The notes under the pieces are model-generated. The model did not search any database and was not told the DNA's origin. It saw only the letters and a list, made by a program, of their open reading frames with translations. A DNA stretch of 33,658 bases from assembly GCA_964488025.1 (NCBI GenBank), contig CAZATJ010000009.1:1-33658 (forward strand). Reading direction: 5' to 3'. The first letter of the stretch is position 1. Every line of letters begins with the position of its first letter. Shown one piece after another: positions 1-7,173 of the stretch. Position numbers and translations under genes: made by a program. Source of the DNA: UBA1568 sp964488025 (GTDB lineage Bacteria; Patescibacteriota; Minisyncoccia; Moranbacterales; UBA1568).

Positions 1-2
1 TC

Positions 3-407
3 CTCGAAGACGCCCTTAAGAAGGACCCTCCGGTGTTGCCGCTCTGGCTGGCGCCGACCCAAGTCCGCATCATTCCGATTTCCGAGGAGAAGCACCTGGG
101 CTACTGCCTTGGAGTTGCCGAGGAACTGAAGAAGCATCGCATCCGGGTCGATGTCGATGATCGGAATGAATCCATGAGCTGGCGTATCCGCGGGGCAGAA
201 CGCGAGTGGGTGCCTTACGTCGTTGTCTGCGGAGACAAGGAACAGGCTGGGGCTCCTCTTTCCGTTCGTATCCGGGGAGCCAAACAGGAACAGATGAGCG
301 TTGCCGAACTGGCCTCGCTCATCAGTCGGCAGACTGCCCAGATGCCGTTCTCGTACCTGTCGGGCATGCTCGTTTCCAAGCGGCCGGTGTTCCGCGGACG
401 GGACTAG
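3..407 (+). CDS. thrS: Threonyl-tRNA synthetase, C-terminal part (5' end outside window)
   Basis: This is the anticodon-binding domain of threonyl-tRNA synthetase, which charges tRNA-Thr in the cytoplasm. The reading frame is open from the window edge, so only about the last 134 residues are present. Visible landmarks are LPLWLAPTQVRIIPIS, the VDVDDRNES segment, PYVVVCGDKE, and a tail ending in VSKRPVFRGRD. The DDRNE and GDKE segments are typical of class IIa synthetase anticodon domains. The tail (IRGAKQEQM, then SKRPVF) resembles archaeal ThrRS more than the E. coli type, as far as I recall those families. A hairpin terminator follows 30 bases after the stop, so thrS is the last gene of its unit. 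The catalytic domain cannot be judged from here. Confidence 0.88.
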   Translation, partial: LEDALKKDPPVLPLWLAPTQVRIIPISEEKHLGYCLGVAEELKKHRIRVDVDDRNESMSWRIRGAEREWVPYVVVCGDKEQAGAPLSVRIRGAKQEQMSVAELASLISRQTAQMPFSYLSGMLVSKRPVFRGRD

Positions 408-436
408 CACAAGTCAAGAAGAAGGACGAAAGCAAA

Positions 437-469
437 GGGGGTGAAGCAACAGCTTCCCCCCGTTTTTTT
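437..469 (+). terminator. Rho-independent terminator after thrS
   Basis: The arm GGGGG-T-GAAGC pairs with GCTTC-CCCCC across an AACA loop, with one bulged T, and is followed by seven T residues. It lies 30 bases after the thrS stop codon. Confidence 0.85.
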
Positions 470-491
470 ATCTCTATTTTTACACTTCAAT

Positions 492-522
492 AAAAAAAGG
501 CGCCGTCCACGTACGTGCGCCT
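492..522 (-). terminator. Possible terminator on the minus strand
   Basis: AGGCGC (498-503) pairs with GCGCCT (517-522). Read on the minus strand, the hairpin is followed by a run of T. It would end a short minus-strand transcript coming from about 664. The stem is only six pairs. Confidence 0.45.
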
Positions 523-664
523 ATGTGAAATTTTGCTCTGCAATGACTATGGCCTCACCATCCCGCAATGCCTTATACGGGATGCCATGATTTTCGCAGT
601 ATGCACCACCATTGGCTCTCCGATACTGAAAGAGTGCCGGGTGAAATAAAGGAACTGGAAACAA
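521..664 (-). CDS. Possible 47-aa ORF, unknown function
   Basis: A minus-strand frame starting at TTG encodes 47 residues, including ANGGAYCENHGIPYKALRDG, and its stop codon overlaps the terminator-like hairpin at 492-522. No ATG start and no Shine-Dalgarno sequence are visible. A hairpin between this frame and tRNA-Ser would separate the two transcripts. I do not recognise the product. It may be a small gene, or a fragment of a decayed one. The 408-745 stretch otherwise holds only terminators. Confidence 0.2.
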   Translation of the reverse strand: MFPVPLFHPALFQYRRANGGAYCENHGIPYKALRDGEAIVIAEQNFT

Positions 665-667
665 AGT

Positions 668-692
668 AAAACCGCCAGTAAATGGCGGTTTT
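668..692 (-). terminator. Terminator downstream of tRNA-Ser (symmetric)
   Basis: Ten pairs, AAAACCGCCA with TGGCGGTTTT, close a five-base loop. The hairpin is symmetric and could work on either strand. It lies 53 bases beyond the tRNA-Ser 3' end, where a terminator for that gene is expected. Confidence 0.7.
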
Positions 693-745
693 AATGTTGC
701 TCATTTCGAGGCTCTCGGGTCACCCTCGATACTATGAGCTTGATG

Positions 746-830
746 CGGAGGAGGTGAGATTCGAACTCACGATACCTTGCGGTACGACAGTTTTCAAGAC
801 TGTTGCCTTCAACCACTCGGCCACTCCTCC
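746..830 (-). tRNA. tRNA-Ser (anticodon TGA)
   Basis: On the minus strand, GGAGGAG pairs with CTCCTCC as the acceptor stem, with discriminator G. The anticodon loop CTTGAAA carries TGA and sits between CAGT and ACTG. A long variable arm containing GTACCGCAAGGTAT marks a class II tRNA, as expected for serine. The T-loop is TTCGAAT. CCA is not encoded. Confidence 0.95.
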
Positions 831-872
831 GTACCACCACTCTGACACGTTCTCAAAGTTTTCGTCAAATTT

Positions 873-901
873 TTCCAATGTTCCGAAAAATGTGGTATAG
901 T
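873..901 (+). promoter_or_regulatory. Putative sigma70-type promoter
   Basis: TTCCAA (873-878), a 17-base spacer and TATAGT (896-901) lie 20 bases before the ATG at 921. The leader is short and has no obvious Shine-Dalgarno sequence. Confidence 0.55.
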
Positions 902-920
902 AAAGAAAATAATTTCACAT

Positions 921-1448
921 ATGAACAAACTACACTCTTTTCACAGCGGTACGCACACCGAAATCCCCGTACTCGCGTCACGTTACGGAAAAATTCTTCT
1001 CCACTGGGATGCCCCGGAACACGAACCCTTAGAGCTTGGACCAAAAGCACGCATCGTCGCCGTATTTCTCCTCATCATCATTATTGCTTGGGCTCTCTAC
1101 ACCAATAGCCCCATTATGGCTATCACGTTCATTCTGATCGGTATGACCGGCTACCTGGCACTCGGCCATGAACCGGAAATTATTCCCTTTTATCTGACTA
1201 CCAAAGGTATCGTCGCCGGCAAAGAATTCTACGAATTCGATGATATCGAATCCTTTCACCTCTACGATGAACCCCCGTTCGATAACCTCCTTTCCATCAA
1301 AACGAACGGCAATCTAGTGTCTCACGTTCATATTCCGATTACCACCCTTCCCGTCAAAGAACTCTACGATGCCCTGATAAAGTTTGTGCCAGAAGATAAG
1401 CATGAGCCGGGGCTGGTTGACACTTTGGAGAAATTCCTCCATATTTAA
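921..1448 (+). CDS. Two-helix membrane protein of unknown function
   Basis: A 175-residue protein. Residues 1-40 are soluble. Two hydrophobic segments follow, about 43-62 (RIVAVFLLIIIIAWALY) and 65-82, and then a C-terminal soluble domain of about 90 residues. That domain has short alternating strands (YLTTKGIVAG, EFYEFDDIESFHLYD, LLSIKTNG, HVHIPI) and ends in a helix, an arrangement like the small PH-like/DUF5673-type membrane proteins common in Patescibacteria. The family name is from memory of the pattern, so function stays open. It has its own promoter and is followed 13 bases later by tRNA-Arg(GCG), with which it may share a transcript. Confidence 0.8.
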   Translation: MNKLHSFHSGTHTEIPVLASRYGKILLHWDAPEHEPLELGPKARIVAVFLLIIIIAWALYTNSPIMAITFILIGMTGYLALGHEPEIIPFYLTTKGIVAGKEFYEFDDIESFHLYDEPPFDNLLSIKTNGNLVSHVHIPITTLPVKELYDALIKFVPEDKHEPGLVDTLEKFLHI

Positions 1449-1460
1449 GGGTGCCGCGTT

Positions 1461-1533
1461 GCGCCCGTAGCTCAGTGGATAGAGCGTCTGGTTGCGGTCC
1501 AGAAGGTCGTAAGTCCGATTCTTGCCGGGCGCA
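1461..1533 (+). tRNA. tRNA-Arg (anticodon GCG)
   Basis: Acceptor GCGCCCG pairs with CGGGCGC, D-stem GCTC with GAGC, and anticodon stem TCTGG with CCAGA around the loop TTGCGGT, giving GCG (codons CGC and CGT). The T-loop reads TCCGATT, so position 55 is C instead of the near-universal T. Bacteria usually read CGN with an ACG anticodon edited to inosine, so GCG is unusual. CCA is not encoded. Confidence 0.88.
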
Positions 1534-1540
1534 CAAAGAG

Positions 1541-1567
1541 AAAAGATTCCGAAGGGAGTCTTTTTTG
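1541..1567 (+). terminator. Terminator after tRNA-Arg(GCG)
   Basis: AAAAGATTCC pairs with GGAGTCTTTT over a four-base loop, with one T·G pair, and a T-run follows. It lies 8 bases after the tRNA. Confidence 0.75.
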
Positions 1568-1593
1568 CTTTTTATAGGGTCTTTCGGTAGTAT
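1565..1593 (+). promoter_or_regulatory. Putative promoter for tRNA-Arg(CCG)
   Basis: TTGCTT (1565-1570), 17 bases and TAGTAT (1588-1593) end 11 bases before the tRNA 5' end. This spacing fits a tRNA promoter. The -35 overlaps the preceding terminator tail. Confidence 0.55.
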
Positions 1594-1604
1594 AGGAAGG
1601 CCAC

Positions 1605-1679
1605 GCGCTCGTCGTATAACGGATAAGACACGTCCCTCCGAAGGATGAAACGCAGGTTCGACTCCTGCCGAGCGCACCA
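1605..1679 (+). tRNA. tRNA-Arg (anticodon CCG), CCA encoded
   Basis: Acceptor GCGCTCG pairs with CGAGCGC. Anticodon stem CGTCC pairs with GGATG around the loop CTCCGAA, giving CCG (codon CGG). T-stem GCAGG pairs with CCTGC around TTCGACT. Discriminator A at 1676 is followed by an encoded CCA (1677-1679). The D-arm contains an A·G mismatch. The last 18 bases of this gene region recur at 1825-1842. Confidence 0.9.
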
Positions 1680-1842
1680 TGAACAAAGTGAATGGGCACG
1701 AGGAGCAAGCCAACTGCTTGGATTGCGTCAGGAATCGAACGCCGGAGTAATATTTCGTCAGCAGACGAAATCACGAGGCGGTGCCCAGACAAACTTTTGT
1801 GACGACAAAAGTTTAGTCGAGGGAGACTCCTGCCGAGCGCAC
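1680..1842 (+). repeat. Hairpin-rich unit ending in a copy of the tRNA-Arg(CCG) 3' end
   Basis: The 18 bases at 1660-1677 (GACTCCTGCCGAGCGCAC) are repeated exactly at 1825-1842. The DNA between them is structured. GGGCAC and GTGCCC close an outer stem. Inside it are a nested hairpin (GCAA..CCAA / TTGG..TTGC) and ATTTCGTC/GACGAAAT. Beyond it, AAACTTTTGT pairs with ACAAAAGTTT. The repeat has no tRNA 5' half. The layout resembles the rtT repeats downstream of E. coli tyrT. There is no convincing ORF here. Confidence 0.75.
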
Positions 1843-1853
1843 ATTCACACGCC

Positions 1854-1882
1854 TTGACACGCCACTTTTTTTTATCTATAAT
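1854..1882 (+). promoter_or_regulatory. Consensus sigma70-type promoter
   Basis: TTGACA (1854-1859), a 17-base spacer and TATAAT (1877-1882) match the consensus exactly. It drives the orphan gene at 1967 through a leader of about 75 bases. Confidence 0.9.
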
Positions 1883-1966
1883 TATGCCGCACGTCAACCA
1901 GACGGAGCTGGCTCGTTAACAAAAGAAAAAACTACTTTCCATATCGACTCGTAAAGGAGCCCGATC

Positions 1967-2317
1967 ATGCCCGTCATCCCCAAAGTACGACACGCCGCAC
2001 TTCAGCATCGGGGTACCAACAGACGGTCGCTCCGTCTGCGTTTTGAACGGCGACTCTCAGCCGAAGAGCAAATGCGAGTTCTGGGTGAAGTTGGATTTTT
2101 CCATACCCTCAACAAGGGTCCAGCTCTTCTGCCGGAATTCCCCGAAAAACAGGGCGACATCGTCCTATTGAACCCGGCGGCCGGCCAGAACCCGCTGATG
2201 GACGACTTCAAAGCGGCAGCCCGCCATTTCGGCTTCATACCGCCGAACGGTCACCTGTCCTTCATCAATACGGAGGGTTGCGCCTGTATCTCCGACATGC
2301 CACTGATGCCACAGTAG
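1967..2317 (+). CDS. Orphan 116-aa protein, unknown function
   Basis: The gene is well supported by signals: a consensus promoter, a strong AAAGGAG Shine-Dalgarno seven bases before the ATG, and a downstream terminator. The protein starts MPVIPKVRHAALQHRG and is basic over its first 45 residues. It then has a mixed region (GDIVLLNPAAGQNPLMDDF) and ends INTEGCACISDMPLMPQ. I see no signal peptide, membrane segment or known motif. It stands alone and is one of several such single-gene units in this window. I do not recognise it. Confidence 0.7.
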   Translation: MPVIPKVRHAALQHRGTNRRSLRLRFERRLSAEEQMRVLGEVGFFHTLNKGPALLPEFPEKQGDIVLLNPAAGQNPLMDDFKAAARHFGFIPPNGHLSFINTEGCACISDMPLMPQ

Positions 2318-2350
2318 ACCCACGTCCATGAACAGCAATTTTTTTCGATC

Positions 2351-2386
2351 CCGCCCGAAGATCACACTCTCTCTGGCGGTTTTTTT
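2351..2386 (+). terminator. Terminator after the 116-aa gene
   Basis: CCGCC (2351-2355) pairs with GGCGG (2375-2379), followed by seven T. The stem is short and the loop is long, but the T-run is clean. A repeat element starts inside the T-run. Confidence 0.6.
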
Positions 2387-2579
2387 ATTACCTAACGAAG
2401 TGAGTGAAGCGAAAACTTGTTTTCGTTTCCGAGCGAGTGCCGGCCCGCTTCGCCCGCCTAGCCGTCGAGGCTGGCCGAGGAAAGAAACGAACATCAGTTC
2501 GTTTTTGAGTCCAGGGCTTGCCTGCCCGAATCGCTACGCGAATCGTTGCGGGCGGGCCCTGGGGTGAATACCTGTTATT
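2385..2579 (+). repeat. Interspersed hairpin repeat, copy 1 (195 bp)
   Basis: The copy begins TTATTACCTAACGAAGTGAG and ends GTGAATACCTGTTATT. Close relatives are at 33288-33492 and 19858-19950, and the first bases recur at 9229-9250. Internal hairpins include CGAAAAC/GTTTTCG, AACGAAC/GTTCGTT, AGCC/GGCT and CCAGGGC/GCCCTGG. Compared with copy 4, the last hairpin here carries about 30 extra bases, itself another GC-rich palindrome, nested between its arms. The 3' end supplies the first two bases of the -35 of the next promoter. Confidence 0.85.
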
Positions 2580-2606
2580 GACAAAGTTGGAAAAATTACA
2601 TACCCT
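2578..2606 (+). promoter_or_regulatory. Putative promoter at the repeat edge
   Basis: TTGACA (2578-2583), 17 bases and TACCCT (2601-2606). The -35 is a consensus match and the -10 is weak. The leader to the ATG at 2679 is about 65 bases. Confidence 0.5.
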
Positions 2607-2678
2607 GGATAGGTTACCAGTATCTTTAACAATAAGTGGCGTAAGGGTGTGCCAACACACACAAGAAGGCACCCAACA

Positions 2679-3080
2679 ATGATCTCTCTCCCCATAGTCA
2701 CGGCAGTGACTCCGTTTGACCAGTTGAACATTGCGCTATCCACACTGACATTCGCCGCCGAGCTCAGCGACGAAATGCAGACGTGGCTCAGCAACAGAAC
2801 CAAACAGTTCAACGATTCCATCCCTGGCAGTCCCTCGACCAGGCCCCTGTTCCACACCAATATCTTCGATGATCGGATGCGGCTCACCATCTATCAATGC
2901 ACTAGCAGGCAGCTCCCCACGAAGGAACTTTTCAACCAATTCATTGATGCACATGGCATATCGCTTCCTGAGGCGACGGTTGCGGCAATCGACACGTTCG
3001 TCCACCCGAATCCCAAACCAGTGTCCGTTCCGCCGCTCCAGCGGAACAAGCTGTTTGTGAAACGGCACCAAGGCTTCTAA
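2679..3080 (+). CDS. Orphan 133-aa protein, unknown function
   Basis: I chose the ATG at 2679 because AGAAGG precedes it at a normal distance; an in-frame ATG at 2649 has no such site. The protein starts MISLPIVTAVTPFDQLNIAL. It contains a probably helical stretch (SDEMQTWLSNRTKQFND) and a second helical part (TKELFNQFIDAHGISLPEATVAAIDTF in two helices), and ends basic (QRNKLFVKRHQGF). No membrane segment or known motif is visible. It has its own promoter and a strong terminator, so it is transcribed alone. Function unknown. Confidence 0.65.
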   Translation: MISLPIVTAVTPFDQLNIALSTLTFAAELSDEMQTWLSNRTKQFNDSIPGSPSTRPLFHTNIFDDRMRLTIYQCTSRQLPTKELFNQFIDAHGISLPEATVAAIDTFVHPNPKPVSVPPLQRNKLFVKRHQGF

Positions 3081-3131
3081 ATCCCAACCAGTACACTCTT
3101 CGCCACCAATCCTCTGATCAAGGATCTCTCC

Positions 3132-3176
3132 CAGACCCGAAAGCGTTAACTACACGCTTTGGGTCTGCTTTTTTTT
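3132..3176 (+). terminator. Strong terminator after the 133-aa gene
   Basis: CAGACCC then AAAGCG pair with CGCTTT then GGGTCTG, with one unpaired base on the 5' side. A run of T follows. Confidence 0.9.
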
Positions 3177-3192
3177 CCAGAGACCGCTTGGA

Positions 3193-3201
3193 TGTTATAC
3201 T
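3193..3201 (+). promoter_or_regulatory. Extended -10 promoter of recG
   Basis: TGTTATACT is an extended -10 (TGn plus TATACT). The -35 (TTTTCC, 17 bases upstream) is weak. The leader to the ATG at 3261 carries short AGCTAAAAGCTT-type repeats. Confidence 0.5.
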
Positions 3202-3260
3202 ATGGTTGTCCGCTTCCTCAACCCTATAAGCTAAAAGCTTGTGAAGCTAAAGAAGCTCTT

Positions 3261-5390
3261 ATGATGACCTTTGACACTCCCCTTTCCCAGATTGCTTCCA
3301 TCAAAAAACCGACTCTGGCCAAACTCGGGCGCATGGGAATTCTCACCGTGGGTGACATGCTCTATCACTTCCCCTTCCGCTACGAGGACTACTCAGCCAT
3401 CCACACGATCGATTCGCTCGTCCCCGAAGAAAAATGCACCCTTCTCGGCACGGTCACGACCATCGAAGCCGGCCGCACGTGGAAGAAAAAAATGTTTCTC
3501 ACCGAGGCCACCCTGACTGACGATACCGGTCAGATTCGTCTCATTTGGTTCAATCAGCGCTTCGTTTCCCAAACTCTGAAAGCCGGCATGACTATCCGTG
3601 TCAGCGGAAAAATCACCCGCGATCGAAATGGTTTTCTCATGCAAAACCCTGCTTTCGAACGCTCGGCACGTGATGCCACCCACACCGGACGTCTCGTCCC
3701 GGTCTATTCTGAAACTGCCGGTCTCACCTCGCGATTTTTCCGCTGGCAGCTGACAGGTATCTTCCAGAAACTCACGGATTTCCCCGATCCGGTACCGGAA
3801 GATATTTTAAAAAAACTCCACCTTCCTTCTCTCAAACAAGCTCTTTTTTATATCCATTTTCCCGCAAATGGCAAACACGAACTCATCGCCAAAAAACGAT
3901 TCGCTTTCGACGAGATGCTCTTCGTCCAACTGAAAGCACTGCAGGTCAAGGCGCTCTTTGAAACGGCCAAAGCGACTCCTCTGCCCTTCGACGAAACTCT
4001 CGTGAAAAAATTCGTCTCAGCCCTCCCCTTTACCCTGACTGATGCTCAGCGCAAAGCAAGTTACGAGATTCTCCAGGATATGGAACGGCCACAACCGATG
4101 AATCGCCTCTTAAACGGCGATGTCGGCTCGGGAAAAACCATCGTTGCCGGCATCGCTTCATTCGTTACCGCCGAAAACGGTTTTCAGACGGCCATTCTCG
4201 CTCCGACTGAAGTCCTGGCCAGGCAACACTTCGAAAACTTGAGCACCCTCTTTCAAAAGACTGGTCACGGAGTGGCGCTCCTTACGGGGAGCTACCGTAT
4301 TTTTGACGGAAAGACAATTACCCGACCGACACTCCTCAAAGCCATCCGCGCCGGTATTCCAAAAATTATCGTCGGTACCCACGCGCTGCTTCAGGATGAC
4401 GTTGCTTTTGAAAACCTGGCGCTCATCGTCGTCGACGAACAGCACCGCTTCGGGGTCGCCCAACGCGCCAAGTTACAAGAAGTAAGTTTCGGGAGCCACG
4501 ATGGGAACCAGAACGCCGTACCGCACTTTCTCACCATGACCGCTACCCCCATCCCACGTACCCTGACGCTTGCCTTTTTTGGCAATCTTGACCTTTCACT
4601 CCTCGATGAACTTCCGAAAAATCGCAAACCAATCATTACCAAAATCGCGAGTACCGAGCGTGATCGGGAAAAAATTTATGAATTCATCAGAAACGAGATT
4701 GAGAAAGGTCGCCAAGCATTTGTCATCTTTCCTCTGGTCGAAGAGTCCATGGCCTTGAAAGACGTCAAGGCGGCCATCGCTGAACACCAACATCTCACTG
4801 AAAATATTTTCCCGAGCCTTTCCATCGGACTGCTCCACGGAAGACTTAAGGCGAAAGAAAAAGAAGCGGTGATGCATGATTTTAAGGAGAAAAAATACGA
4901 TGTCCTGGTGGCGACCGCCGTCGTCGAAGTCGGCATCGATATCCCCAATGCGAGCATCATCCTGATCGAGGAAGCCGAACGCTTCGGACTGGCACAGCTC
5001 CACCAGTTTCGCGGCCGGGTTGGACGAAGCGAATATCAGTCATACTGCTTTCTCTTTCCCCACCAGCATCCCGCTTCCGCGGGAAGCTACGGCGGGCAGG
5101 CAGTCAAATCTTCCGGCGAATACAACGAGCGCTTGAAAGTGTTGGAAAAAAGCGGGAGCGGATTTGATATCGCCGAAGCTGATCTTGCTCTCCGTGGCCC
5201 AGGGAGCTTTTTCGGCACCCGTCAGTCGGGCCTCCCTGATATCGCCATGGAAAATCTGACCAATGTGAAACTCATCACCATCGCTCGGGACATCGCCAAA
5301 AATATTTTATCCGTCGATCCACTTCTCAAAAAACACCCCCTGCTTCAAAAAGCCCTCCAAGTCTTCGAGGAAAAGATTCACTTAGAATAA
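3261..5390 (+). CDS. recG: ATP-dependent DNA helicase RecG
   Basis: RecG is a superfamily 2 helicase that regresses stalled forks and branch-migrates Holliday junctions. The ATG at 3261 gives 709 residues, close to the family length; an upstream in-frame ATG at 3159 lies in the previous terminator and is unlikely. An N-terminal wedge/OB domain (about 1-250) includes the YHFPFRYEDYS motif. The helicase core shows Walker A GDVGSGKT (about 287), the DEQH box (about 391), TATPIPRTL, and the C-terminal RecG signature ALRGPGSFFGTRQSG. Near residue 602 there is a short extra segment (HPASAGSYGGQA) encoded by a GC-rich palindrome, probably repeat-derived. The gene is monocistronic and converges on the glycosyltransferase. 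Confidence 0.97.
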   Translation: MMTFDTPLSQIASIKKPTLAKLGRMGILTVGDMLYHFPFRYEDYSAIHTIDSLVPEEKCTLLGTVTTIEAGRTWKKKMFLTEATLTDDTGQIRLIWFNQRFVSQTLKAGMTIRVSGKITRDRNGFLMQNPAFERSARDATHTGRLVPVYSETAGLTSRFFRWQLTGIFQKLTDFPDPVPEDILKKLHLPSLKQALFYIHFPANGKHELIAKKRFAFDEMLFVQLKALQVKALFETAKATPLPFDETLVKKFVSALPFTLTDAQRKASYEILQDMERPQPMNRLLNGDVGSGKTIVAGIASFVTAENGFQTAILAPTEVLARQHFENLSTLFQKTGHGVALLTGSYRIFDGKTITRPTLLKAIRAGIPKIIVGTHALLQDDVAFENLALIVVDEQHRFGVAQRAKLQEVSFGSHDGNQNAVPHFLTMTATPIPRTLTLAFFGNLDLSLLDELPKNRKPIITKIASTERDREKIYEFIRNEIEKGRQAFVIFPLVEESMALKDVKAAIAEHQHLTENIFPSLSIGLLHGRLKAKEKEAVMHDFKEKKYDVLVATAVVEVGIDIPNASIILIEEAERFGLAQLHQFRGRVGRSEYQSYCFLFPHQHPASAGSYGGQAVKSSGEYNERLKVLEKSGSGFDIAEADLALRGPGSFFGTRQSGLPDIAMENLTNVKLITIARDIAKNILSVDPLLKKHPLLQKALQVFEEKIHLE

Positions 5391-5395
5391 GACAA

Positions 5396-5429
5396 GATAA
5401 GAGATACATGATGAGTGATATCTCTTATC
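5396..5429 (+). terminator. Bidirectional hairpin between recG and the glycosyltransferase
   Basis: A perfect 11-bp inverted repeat, GATAAGAGATA with TATCTCTTATC, has a 12-base loop. There is no long T-run, so it may be a weak terminator. Its loop (ATGATGAGTGA) resembles the reverse complement of motifs inserted in tsaD. Confidence 0.55.
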
Positions 5430-5454
5430 AGACATCTTGCATCTTGAATTAATT

Positions 5455-7161
5455 TTAGCCCTTCCTCATTTTTTCGGTCACCCAGAATTCCCCGAAATAT
5501 TTTCCGAGGAGAATACGAGTTTGAGAGTCAATAGCCGGAAGCGCCGAAAGGAATCCTACCAACGGAATGAGCACCCACTGGAAAACCATGAGGGAGTGCC
5601 GTGACCAGTGATAACGTTTCGGCCGTGGCGGGAGCGACAGGAGCGACATCGGGATGGAGATGAGTAATCCTCCCATTCCGAGTGTCATGAGCGTTTTGGT
5701 GATAAACGGCAGGTTATGGGCCAGCACGCTCTCACGGAAAGCCGCTCCGCCCAAGATAAGCGGCAGCCATCCGAGAAAAGTCAGAATAAAGGAAGTGGTC
5801 GCCCAGGAATAGTGACCCTCGAGCATTTCAAAGGTGATGCGGAGCTTGGTACGGATTTTGATACCGGTATCCGGCCAAATGGCTCGCATCGTTACCGGAA
5901 AATTTTCGATTCCATAAGCCCAGCGTCGCTTCTGCTTGTACTGATTGACGAGCGTCTTCCAGTATGTCTCGGCAAGCACGGCATCGAGCGAAATGGGAAG
6001 ATGAATCGGTTGCACCCGATAGTCGCCATGAAAATAGGCAAGGCATTTCCAATAAATAACCGAATCTTCACTGATCATATTGACTGGCCAAAAGTCTACC
6101 TTGACCAAGGTATCAAACGGTTCCGAGTGCGAGGAGAACGTCACCATTTCCCGGCGGGTACTCTGATACAGATGCCAGAACGACGACCCAGTCACCACCA
6201 GGCGGACAAAAGCATTGGTATCCCAAATATTATTATGGTACATGGGAAGCGGCTGATACGCCCGCTGCAGACGCTTGGGATCGATAATGTATTCATAGGT
6301 CAGTGCCGCGAAATATTCCGCGTGCGCCACGCTGTCACAATCAAAATTGGAAAAAATGACGCGCTTATAATCAATATTCCGTTCATCCAGATACTTCATA
6401 AGCTCTTTGGCCGCGAATTTGGCATTGGAGGCCTTACACTTCATCTCTCCACCCTTGACGATATGAGTCGTCACCAGAAAATCACGGAAGATACCATCAA
6501 ATTTTTTCTTGAGATATTCAACCTTCGGAAGACGAGTCGCCGGATCCTCACGCTCCTCCGTCGCCAGAAGGACGATCATCTGCTCTTTCGGAAAATGGTT
6601 ATCAGCTAAAGACTGAATGGCTGGCTCGATGACATCAGCGGGTTCGCCCGCGGTCGGAAGCAGCACCACGTGGAGTACGTCACGCCAATCCATAATCTCT
6701 CCCTGTATCGGGATAAGTGCTCTCGTTTCTTTACGGATCTTTTTCAAGCGGGCAATTTCTTTCTTCACTGTCCGCCGTTCCCGAAGATGCCAAAACGGAA
6801 TTTCCCGCAAGCCAGTGTACATCGCTACCGTTCGCTCTTTGAGCATCTCGCTATAGTTCTCCGGATGGGCGATATTCTGACAACGCTCCCACCAATTGAT
6901 CCGCTTCCCTTCACTGACATCATAATTACCCGCGACCGAGAAAAGGGAAATGTAGAATGCCTTGTGAATCCAATAGATATCAAAAACGATAACCAGAAGT
7001 GCCGCCCATACCGGCAGAAAAAATGAGAGTGCCAGCATTCCGAGCAGCGTTGTCCACGTCAAAAGACCGGGAATCATTTCGATCGCCCGCTGCACTCGAC
7101 GCTTTTTCGGATCCGTGGTCTTCGGATCAGGGAAGACGAATAGTTGCTCGGTTTCCATCAT
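5455..7161 (-). CDS. Family 2 membrane glycosyltransferase
   Basis: A 568-residue membrane protein that probably transfers or polymerises sugars at the cytoplasmic face of the membrane. An N-terminal hydrophobic region (about 33-70) precedes a GT-A domain. The expected motifs are in order: NFDCDS (about 273, DxD-like), SEDSVIYWKC (about 363, catalytic ED) and QKRRW (about 411, QxxRW). Three or four membrane helices follow (about 430-540). The motif order matches cellulose-synthase-like GT2 enzymes, but the acceptor cannot be read from sequence. A -10 (TATAAT) ends six bases before the first of two adjacent ATGs, suggesting a leaderless mRNA. It is divergent from the GH1 gene. Confidence 0.85.
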   Translation of the reverse strand: MMETEQLFVFPDPKTTDPKKRRVQRAIEMIPGLLTWTTLLGMLALSFFLPVWAALLVIVFDIYWIHKAFYISLFSVAGNYDVSEGKRINWWERCQNIAHPENYSEMLKERTVAMYTGLREIPFWHLRERRTVKKEIARLKKIRKETRALIPIQGEIMDWRDVLHVVLLPTAGEPADVIEPAIQSLADNHFPKEQMIVLLATEEREDPATRLPKVEYLKKKFDGIFRDFLVTTHIVKGGEMKCKASNAKFAAKELMKYLDERNIDYKRVIFSNFDCDSVAHAEYFAALTYEYIIDPKRLQRAYQPLPMYHNNIWDTNAFVRLVVTGSSFWHLYQSTRREMVTFSSHSEPFDTLVKVDFWPVNMISEDSVIYWKCLAYFHGDYRVQPIHLPISLDAVLAETYWKTLVNQYKQKRRWAYGIENFPVTMRAIWPDTGIKIRTKLRITFEMLEGHYSWATTSFILTFLGWLPLILGGAAFRESVLAHNLPFITKTLMTLGMGGLLISIPMSLLSLPPRPKRYHWSRHSLMVFQWVLIPLVGFLSALPAIDSQTRILLGKYFGEFWVTEKMRKG

Positions 7162-7167
7162 TTCTTC

Positions 7168-7173
7168 ATTATA
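7168..7173 (-). promoter_or_regulatory. -10 element immediately before the glycosyltransferase start
   Basis: TATAAT on the minus strand leaves only six bases before the first ATG (7159-7161). If used, transcription would begin at or next to the start codon. No good -35 is visible. Confidence 0.45.

Noticed and set aside
5716..6609. Plus-strand ORF (297 codons) inside the glycosyltransferase
   Set aside because: Antisense to conserved GT2 motifs and without a ribosome site or domain.
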